From the NCBI GenBank assembly GCA_041477005.1, contig JBGOUJ010000172.1, positions 1 through 12,527 on the forward strand: DNA of 12,527 bases, read 5' to 3'. The translations under genes were made by a program, and so were the position numbers. This DNA comes from JBGOUJ01 sp041477005. GTDB lineage: Bacteria; Acidobacteriota; Terriglobia; Bryobacterales; JACQDG01. Each line of letters begins with the position of its first letter. Positions within the stretch are counted from its first letter, which is position 1. The notes beneath the pieces are model-generated. The model was not told the DNA's origin. It did no database searches and worked only from the letters and a program-made list of their open reading frames with translations. Shown here in pieces: positions 7,486 to 12,527 of this stretch.

Positions 7486-7603
7486 ATCAGCCGTCACCTT
7501 TCAGACTGTGGTCGCAGAGGCCTTCTGCTGTTACACTCTGAACGACCGGGAATCCAAAACGGAAATCCCGGTTAAGAGACCAACAATCCAGTCGGAGGGA
7601 GAT
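7486..7603 (+). promoter_or_regulatory. Leader of the cytochrome gene with inverted repeat
   Basis: Unique sequence between the esterase relic and the cytochrome start. It has an extended -10-like TGTTACACT (7529-7537) with only a poor -35 upstream, followed by a perfect 7-bp inverted repeat, ACCGGGA (7545-7551) and TCCCGGT (7566-7572), with a 14-nt loop. The position just after a possible transcription start suggests an operator or mRNA stem-loop. A GGAGG at 7594-7598 serves GTG 7604. If the promoter is real, the segment arrived with its own expression signals. Confidence 0.3.
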
Positions 7604-8590
7604 GTGAGCGGTCCGGCGGCGAAGTTTGTCCGGTGGTTCTTGTGGGGAATCTTCTTGATCGTGCTGTTGGGGGCGGGGCTGGTAGCGTACGGGCTGCTGC
7701 GGGGGCCGAAGATGGCTGCCGCGAGCGCCGTGCGGGTCGAGATCACGCCGGCTCGGCTCGAGCGTGGCAAGCATCTGGTCGAGCTGGTTTGCGACTGTTA
7801 TGCTTGCCATGCCCGGCGCGACTTCACGCGCTACGCAGCGCCGGTGATTTCGGGAACCGAGGGCGAGGGCCTCGGGCCGATGCCGCTCGAAGGACTGCCG
7901 GGGACCATTGTGGTTCCCAACATCACGCCCGATAAAGAAACCGGCATCGGCAACTGGACCGACGGAGAGATCATACGCGCCATTCGCGAGGGAGTCGATA
8001 AAGACGGCCGCGCGCTGTTTCCCCTCATGCCTTACCCCTATTACCGCTCGATGAGCGACGAGGACGTGTACTCCGTGGTCGTTTACCTCCGGTCGCTACC
8101 GCCGATCAAGAAAACGTGGCCGAAGACCAAGGTCGATTTTCCGGTGAACATCTTCATCAAGGATGTGCCGGCGCCGGCTGGGCACGTGCCTGAGCCCGAT
8201 CGGTCGAACAAGCTGGCGCAAGGCCAATATCTAACGACCATCGCCGTCTGCATGGAGTGCCACACCAAGAATGACAAGGGGCAACTGGTACCCGGCATGA
8301 CCTTCGCTGGAGGGCGGCGTTTCGCCACGGCCGTGGGCTCGGTCTTCACCTCCAACATCACGCCCGAGCCGGATACGGGAATCGGTGTGTGGACCGAGGA
8401 ATTTTTCCTCCACAAGATCCGCTCCTACCGGCCTTACGCCGAGCAGGAATCGCCGAAAGTGGGTCCGGAAAGCTTCACCCTTATGCCGTGGCTGCACCTG
8501 TGCCGCTTGAGCGACGAGGAGATCTCCGCGATGTACGCCTACCTGCGCACGCTGCCGCCCGTGTATAACTCCGTTGAAAAGCACCCTTAA
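7604..8590 (+). CDS. Membrane-anchored di-haem cytochrome c
   Basis: A 328-residue electron-transfer protein, held by one N-terminal membrane segment (about 11-33) with its haem domains outside the cytoplasmic membrane. Two haem c sites are visible: CYACH at 65-69 and CMECH at 216-220. Each is followed by NITP, a GIG-W segment, a probable axial Met in LMP (Met142, Met294) and a SDEE/SDED helix ending in YLRxLPP, so the protein is two repeated mono-haem domains. This style matches cytochrome subunits of periplasmic alcohol, aldose or gluconate dehydrogenases, which often have three haems; no dehydrogenase is nearby. GTG 7604 is chosen for its GGAGG at 5-nt spacing and because the membrane anchor follows; the frame runs open further upstream only through the esterase relic. 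The TAA stop lies inside the mazF-derived repeat. Confidence 0.9.
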   Translation: MSGPAAKFVRWFLWGIFLIVLLGAGLVAYGLLRGPKMAAASAVRVEITPARLERGKHLVELVCDCYACHARRDFTRYAAPVISGTEGEGLGPMPLEGLPGTIVVPNITPDKETGIGNWTDGEIIRAIREGVDKDGRALFPLMPYPYYRSMSDEDVYSVVVYLRSLPPIKKTWPKTKVDFPVNIFIKDVPAPAGHVPEPDRSNKLAQGQYLTTIAVCMECHTKNDKGQLVPGMTFAGGRRFATAVGSVFTSNITPEPDTGIGVWTEEFFLHKIRSYRPYAEQESPKVGPESFTLMPWLHLCRLSDEEISAMYAYLRTLPPVYNSVEKHP

Positions 8591-8693
8591 GACTGTTGAT
8601 GAACTGCGCTGCGTAAGAATTTGTGGCGTCCTGACCGATGCGACAATGGAAAAGGTAGATGAAGCGCTCAAGATCAGTCTTGCTCTTTAACGC
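8586..8693 (+). pseudogene. Relic of the mazF 3' end (repeat M, copy 2)
   Basis: A 108-bp copy of 7256-7363 beginning within the penultimate codon of the cytochrome gene. It keeps the mazF frame for 34 codons plus stop, with one amino-acid change (Phe91 to Cys) and two silent changes. It lacks the catalytic half of the toxin and any start. In a different frame its first bases supply the cytochrome stop codon. Confidence 0.93.
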
Positions 8694-8726
8694 TGACAGT
8701 TGGGCGCGCAGAGTCAATCGCTTGCC

Positions 8727-8754
8727 CTGGCACTTAACACTTGGCACCTGGCAC
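8727..8754. repeat. Four heptad repeats, consensus YTGGCAC
   Basis: CTGGCAC, TTAACAC, TTGGCAC and CTGGCAC follow one another without gaps and end at the base before the stop codon of the propeller gene (minus strand). They lie in the convergent gap between the mazF relic and that gene. No terminator-like stem with a T tail is visible in 8694-8754. Confidence 0.6.
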
Positions 8755-11082
8755 CTACTTCTGGTACCGCATGGCGTAAACCGAGGCCTTCCCGTAGTCG
8801 CCTCCGGCTCCCAACACCAGCAGCACCAGGTCTCGTTTTTCGTCGTAGACCATGGCCCGGTTTTGGCCGGCCGGCATAGGGGGCGCGGCGCCGCCCTGCC
8901 GCCAGGCGTTCTCGCTCACCTTGTAAGCCCACAGCGCCGGGCCGTAGCTCAGGAAAACGTCTTCTTTCGGAATGTACACCGCTTCTCTGGCGCACGCGGG
9001 CGCCGCTCCCTGCGGCTGCAACTGCGCCCAGCGGCGAGTGGCCATGTCAAAAGTCCACAATTCATCGCGTCGCGCCCCGCCGCCGTGCAGGATCACCCGG
9101 TCGCGCTTGGAATCGTAAGCCAGGCTGGTCATCTCGTACAAGTTCTGGGGTGAAGTCTGGCGGTCGCCCATTCGGTTCCAAACCCTCCGGCCGGCATCAA
9201 ACAGGTAGATCGCCGTATCTTCCGGCTTCGCGGGATTCCAGGGAAGCTGGTAGCCCGGATCGTTCAGCCGCGCGGGCCAGTCGGCGTTGACTCCCATCAC
9301 GCCGCGCGGAGTGGTCACCAGGGCGTCCACGCCCGCCGGCGCCGGCCCCAGCAGCTCCCAGCGCCTCGTTTCCGGATCGTAAGACCAGGTGGAGTAGCGG
9401 ACATAGGACGTTGGCGTGGTCACCACGGCATCCGGCGCCATCGTGCGCCGGGCGGGAAACAGTAGCAGCGCCTCGGGATCGTAGCCGGTCGTCAGCCGGA
9501 TCGGATGCGCCAGGATCATCTTTTGGCTGACGGGATCGTAAGCGTAGGTCTTGCGCCCGTGATCCGTCCACGGCCCGCCTTCGAAGGTAACGCCCGCCGG
9601 ACGCACGCCATGATCCCACAGCCGCTCCGTATACTCGCCGCCCGTTTCCGCGCTCGTCCAGGTCTGGGTCTCGATGTCGTAGGCGTCGATGTCGTTGCCC
9701 TCATATCCGCAATGACCGCCTCCCCAATAGAGGATCCGGTCCCGGCGGTTATCGAGTGTGGCCGACCCCCAGGTCCTCGTCAGCGTCTGCCCCGCCAGCT
9801 TCACCCACTGGTTGACAACGCCCACCGTCTCCGGTTTTCCGGACCCGGCCCTCTGCTCTCGAACCAGCTTCGGCATCGCGGCCCCGGTCCCCGACCCCTG
9901 GTCCCCGGCCACTATCCCGTCTCCCAACCTGTATCCGTAAGTCGTTCGCACCGGATAGAGCACGTTGCAGGTCATCCGGTCCCCCGGCGTGCGCGTAGAG
10001 GTCACGAGCACCAGCAGGCGCTTCTCGGGAGCCAAGTCGGCCGAGAGATAGAATCCCGTGGGGACTTCGCCGTGGAGCCTCCGCCATCGATCCTCGCGGA
10101 CGTCGTAGGCCCACATATCGCTGAGATCCTTTTGGTTGTACCCGCCGCCGACCAGAACCCATCCCGTCTGCGGATCGTAAACGGTGAAATGGCCGGCGCG
10201 CGCTTCCGGCCCGCCCGCCGCTTTGGACTGGCGCCAGTTTTGGGTCTTCAGATCAAAGATCCAGGTGTCGGCGAGATACCGGCTCTGGCCGTCCCCGCCG
10301 AACAGCACCAGCGCCTCATTCTTGGTGTCCGTGACCAGCCGGCTATTCATCCGCGGCAGTGGTCCCGCGAGCCCCGGCCTCGGCCGCCACTCGTTGGCTT
10401 TCACCCGATAGACCCACAAGCCGGTGTAGCCCACCAACCGGCCGTCGGGCGCTCGCTCCGCCGCGTGGCCGCCGCCAAACAGCACGATCTGGTCGTTGAC
10501 CGGATCGTAGGCGAGCGACCCGCCCACCACCGGTGGCGGCGACCCGGCCGGCGCCAGATCCCGCCAGCGCCGCCGCACCACGTCATACGCCGCCGTCAGC
10601 CCCCCGGTGAAGTAGATCAGCGACTGGCTCCCCGGATGATAAGCCACCTGGTCGAAGACGATGTTGAGGTCGGGCCGTGGCACCCCGCCGGCGTCGTTCG
10701 TGGTCCCCCGCATGACAGTCTGCTCGCTGCCCGTCGTCTTGCCCGAATACGTCCTGGGAATGTAGGCCGGGTAGAACTTCTCCCTCTGGCCGCGCCACCG
10801 GCCGTCGTCCGGATCGAACGCCACCACGTCGTATTCCGGGACCTGCATCAACGGCTGTTCCTGGAGCAGATTGGGATCGGCATTCAGGAAGCCCCAAAGA
10901 AAAAAGGCCCGCGCCTCGGCAGCGTACCGTATGGCGCTCCCGGGCCGGGCCCCGACAGGGTCCTTCCGCAATTCGATCCAGGTATTTAGAGGCAGCTCGG
11001 CGCCAAACACCACAGCGGCGAGGGCAAGCAGGCAGAAACTACGGTGCACTACTGTTGCACTACTCTTCCAATCGCGCCTCAC
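8755..11082 (-). CDS. Exported Kelch/galactose-oxidase-like beta-propeller protein
   Basis: A 775-residue protein with an N-terminal signal peptide (hydrophobic core in SFCLLALAAVVFGA, likely cut near residue 28). The rest is made of repeated propeller blades with the pattern strand - GG - YDxxxxxW: examples are VLFGGDG...TWIFDLKTQNW (259-283), VLVGGGY...MWAYDVREDRW (309-333), WGGGHCGY...YDIETQTW (453-475) and ILHGGG...LWTFDMATRRW (664-685). Enough blades are present for more than one propeller. I see no catalytic motif, so it may bind glycan or protein, or be a catalytic propeller of unknown type. GTG 11082 has AGGGGA a few bases upstream; it overlaps the upstream gene's 3' end by 23 bp. A second GTG at 11049 would give a shorter signal peptide but has a poorer ribosome site. 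Probably cotranscribed with the GH20-like gene. Confidence 0.83.
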   Translation of the reverse strand: MRRDWKSSATVVHRSFCLLALAAVVFGAELPLNTWIELRKDPVGARPGSAIRYAAEARAFFLWGFLNADPNLLQEQPLMQVPEYDVVAFDPDDGRWRGQREKFYPAYIPRTYSGKTTGSEQTVMRGTTNDAGGVPRPDLNIVFDQVAYHPGSQSLIYFTGGLTAAYDVVRRRWRDLAPAGSPPPVVGGSLAYDPVNDQIVLFGGGHAAERAPDGRLVGYTGLWVYRVKANEWRPRPGLAGPLPRMNSRLVTDTKNEALVLFGGDGQSRYLADTWIFDLKTQNWRQSKAAGGPEARAGHFTVYDPQTGWVLVGGGYNQKDLSDMWAYDVREDRWRRLHGEVPTGFYLSADLAPEKRLLVLVTSTRTPGDRMTCNVLYPVRTTYGYRLGDGIVAGDQGSGTGAAMPKLVREQRAGSGKPETVGVVNQWVKLAGQTLTRTWGSATLDNRRDRILYWGGGHCGYEGNDIDAYDIETQTWTSAETGGEYTERLWDHGVRPAGVTFEGGPWTDHGRKTYAYDPVSQKMILAHPIRLTTGYDPEALLLFPARRTMAPDAVVTTPTSYVRYSTWSYDPETRRWELLGPAPAGVDALVTTPRGVMGVNADWPARLNDPGYQLPWNPAKPEDTAIYLFDAGRRVWNRMGDRQTSPQNLYEMTSLAYDSKRDRVILHGGGARRDELWTFDMATRRWAQLQPQGAAPACAREAVYIPKEDVFLSYGPALWAYKVSENAWRQGGAAPPMPAGQNRAMVYDEKRDLVLLVLGAGGDYGKASVYAMRYQK

Positions 11083-12523
11083 GGAGTCCCCTTACCGGCA
11101 CATTGTTCTGCTTGGCGTAGGCCTGCATCACCTGGTCGAGTTCTTTCTGCCACGTCTCCAGTCCGATGGCCTGCTCCGGCGCGATCATGTAGGTCAGGTC
11201 CGGCCTCCGGTCGGCCCAGTGATCTTTGGTGTCGTCGAGTATGCGGACGAAGTTGCGCCCCCCGACCGACCTGCCCTTGTGATACCGGCTCTTCTCAAAA
11301 ACCGCCCGCAGCTCCTCGAAGATGCTCGCGTTTTCTTTCTGCAGCCGATCCACCCGATTGTGCGCCGCCACCAGGTAACCCACCGCCAGCCGCGGGTTGT
11401 TCTTCTGAGCCGCCGCCTGGGCCTGCTGCAGCGCCCCTTCCGCCTCATCCAGGCCGAGCAGCAATCGCCAGTGGTGACCCATGAATCTCGCCAGGACCAG
11501 GAAGACTTCCAGGTTATAACGATTCCGGTCCACCCGCGGGAAATTCGCCTGGATGGCCTGCGTGAGCTGGTCGTTCTCGAGCGAGCGGCGGCGGGCGTCT
11601 TCTACATACTTGGAATACTTCTCCGCAAACCCGGTCTGGAGCCTCAAGTCCGGCATCTGCGGGATCCCCGGCGCCGCCAGCATCCAATCGTGCCGCTCGG
11701 TTCCGACGCCCTTGCCGTAAGAGTTCCCATATCCCGGCCCGCGCGCCTTGGATGTTATCCGGTCCCACGTGCGCTCCCACGACCTGGCCTGTCGCTGCAT
11801 GCCCCGGTAGATCTCCACCATTCCCGTCGCCCGCGGGCCGTAATAGAGGCTCATGAATTCGGCGACATGCTGCTCCACGCTGGCCCGGCCGGGGATCCAC
11901 CCATACTGCGCCACCGCTGACCACCCCAGCCAGAACGTCTCGTTGTGCAGTCCGTTGTCGTCCCACGCCGCTCCGAAGACCCCGATGGGCTTTCCCTGCT
12001 GCACCCGCCCGGACGAGATGTTCTGGAAAGCCCGCTCCAGGTTACCCGGCGTAAGGCCGCGCTCCGTCTCCACGCTCAGGTGGCTCGGGAACAGATACCC
12101 GCCGCCGTGCATCGAGTTGTACGAGAGCTGCCGCATACCCATCTCGTTCTCGGTCTTGAGATACGCCTCGTTGCCCATCACGCCGTCGATCACGTCCGGC
12201 GGGATCATCTTCACGTGCTCCGGCAAAAGCGGGTACTCCGCCCACACCAGTATCCGCCGGCCCCGGCTCTTGGCGAAATCGCGCGCCGTCTGCACGCACT
12301 CCACCCACTTCAGGCTCCGGTTCACCGGGTTGTAATTGTTGCCGCACTTCCCGTCAATGCTGGCGTAATAGACCTCGTCGGTCGACACAAACAGGTAATC
12401 CACGCCCTTCGACGCCTTGATGGCGTCGTCGGACCGGGAAAAGATCAGGTCATAAGTGCGTGGGTCACAGAGGTCGCTCTGGGAGGTGTTGCCGTCGGCG
12501 CGCAGCTCGGCGCATCCGGGGTG
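11060..12523 (-). CDS. GH20-like glycoside hydrolase, 5' end incomplete or broken
   Basis: The C-terminal 488 codons of a large hydrolase. The sequence FVSTDEVYY (Asp and Glu encoded at 12374-12379) resembles the paired acidic catalytic residues of GH20 beta-N-acetylhexosaminidases at the end of barrel strand 4. It is followed by ILVWAEYP and FGAAWDDNGLHNETFW, also typical of late barrel strands in that clan. The C-terminal third is helical and rich in Ala, Gln and Arg. Protein-like sequence is readable from 12523 (HPGCAELRADG onward), but the codon before it, at 12524-12526, is TAG in frame. The only in-frame start after it is GTG 12403, which would begin just four residues before the FVST strand and remove the first half of the barrel. 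So the gene is probably interrupted by a stop, or has a frameshift beyond the edge. The family call is moderate. Confidence 0.55.
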   Translation of the reverse strand, partial: HPGCAELRADGNTSQSDLCDPRTYDLIFSRSDDAIKASKGVDYLFVSTDEVYYASIDGKCGNNYNPVNRSLKWVECVQTARDFAKSRGRRILVWAEYPLLPEHVKMIPPDVIDGVMGNEAYLKTENEMGMRQLSYNSMHGGGYLFPSHLSVETERGLTPGNLERAFQNISSGRVQQGKPIGVFGAAWDDNGLHNETFWLGWSAVAQYGWIPGRASVEQHVAEFMSLYYGPRATGMVEIYRGMQRQARSWERTWDRITSKARGPGYGNSYGKGVGTERHDWMLAAPGIPQMPDLRLQTGFAEKYSKYVEDARRRSLENDQLTQAIQANFPRVDRNRYNLEVFLVLARFMGHHWRLLLGLDEAEGALQQAQAAAQKNNPRLAVGYLVAAHNRVDRLQKENASIFEELRAVFEKSRYHKGRSVGGRNFVRILDDTKDHWADRRPDLTYMIAPEQAIGLETWQKELDQVMQAYAKQNNVPVRGLREARLEE

Positions 12524-12527
12524 CTAC

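Noticed and set aside
7424..7603. Upstream extension of the cytochrome reading frame
   Set aside because: It begins inside the esterase relic in antisense and lacks a ribosome site; GTG 7604 has GGAGG and leads directly into the membrane anchor.
7486..8585. Cytochrome segment as an insertion sequence or transposon
   Set aside because: No transposase, no terminal inverted repeats at 7486 or 8585, and no short target-site duplication; the flanking repeats are 125 and 108 bp and belong to different genes.
8727..8754. CRISPR-like repeat array
   Set aside because: The units are 7 bp and abut without spacers.
8659..9153. Small plus-strand gene after the cytochrome
   Set aside because: Starts inside the mazF relic in another frame and runs antisense to the propeller gene; no ribosome site or domain.
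9505..10989. Long open frame opposite the propeller gene
   Set aside because: Low-complexity Pro/Arg-rich product and no ribosome site, whereas the minus strand encodes clear propeller blades.

Overview
The window looks like a chromosomal segment of a GC-rich, Gram-negative-type bacterium. The mix of large secreted proteins (a tandem alpha/beta-hydrolase, a Kelch-type propeller protein, a GH20-like hydrolase), a membrane-anchored di-haem cytochrome c and a MazEF-type module resembles Acidobacteriota of the Solibacter/Bryobacter type. That assignment is inferred from protein style only. I see no rRNA, tRNA, CRISPR array or insertion sequence.

Layout. (1) 1-880, plus: 3' part of thioredoxin reductase. 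(2) 887-3331, minus: Lon protease, converging on trxB with only 6 bp between the stop codons. (3) 3528-4367, minus: prephenate dehydratase, 2 bp downstream of (4) 4370-6478, minus: an exported two-domain acetylxylan-esterase-like hydrolase whose second domain has lost the nucleophile serine. (5) 6762-7010 and 7010-7360, plus: a ribbon-helix-helix antitoxin and a MazF/EndoA-like toxin with overlapping stop and start codons, preceded by an AT-rich island. (6) 7604-8590, plus: a membrane-anchored di-haem cytochrome c. (7) 8755-11082, minus: an exported Kelch/galactose-oxidase-like propeller protein. (8) 11060 to the right edge, minus: a GH20-like glycosidase, overlapping the propeller gene start and carrying an in-frame TAG at the very edge of the window.

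The most unusual structure lies between 6117 and 8693. A 125-bp piece of the esterase gene (6117-6241) recurs at 7361-7485, directly after the mazF stop codon. The last 108 bp of mazF (7256-7363) recur at 8586-8693, directly after the cytochrome gene and supplying its stop codon. Both repeats are direct and about 97% identical. The order is E ... M|E' ... M', where M and E' share exactly CGC. This is what remains if the block 6117-7363 was duplicated in tandem through a 3-bp microhomology and the interior of the second copy was then replaced by a foreign 1.1-kb segment carrying the cytochrome gene. One intact toxin-antitoxin pair and two short gene relics remain.

Functionally, trxB, lon and pheA are housekeeping genes. 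The esterase, propeller protein and GH20-like protein fit extracytoplasmic polysaccharide or glycan breakdown. The cytochrome would pass electrons from a periplasmic dehydrogenase, but no partner dehydrogenase is present here.
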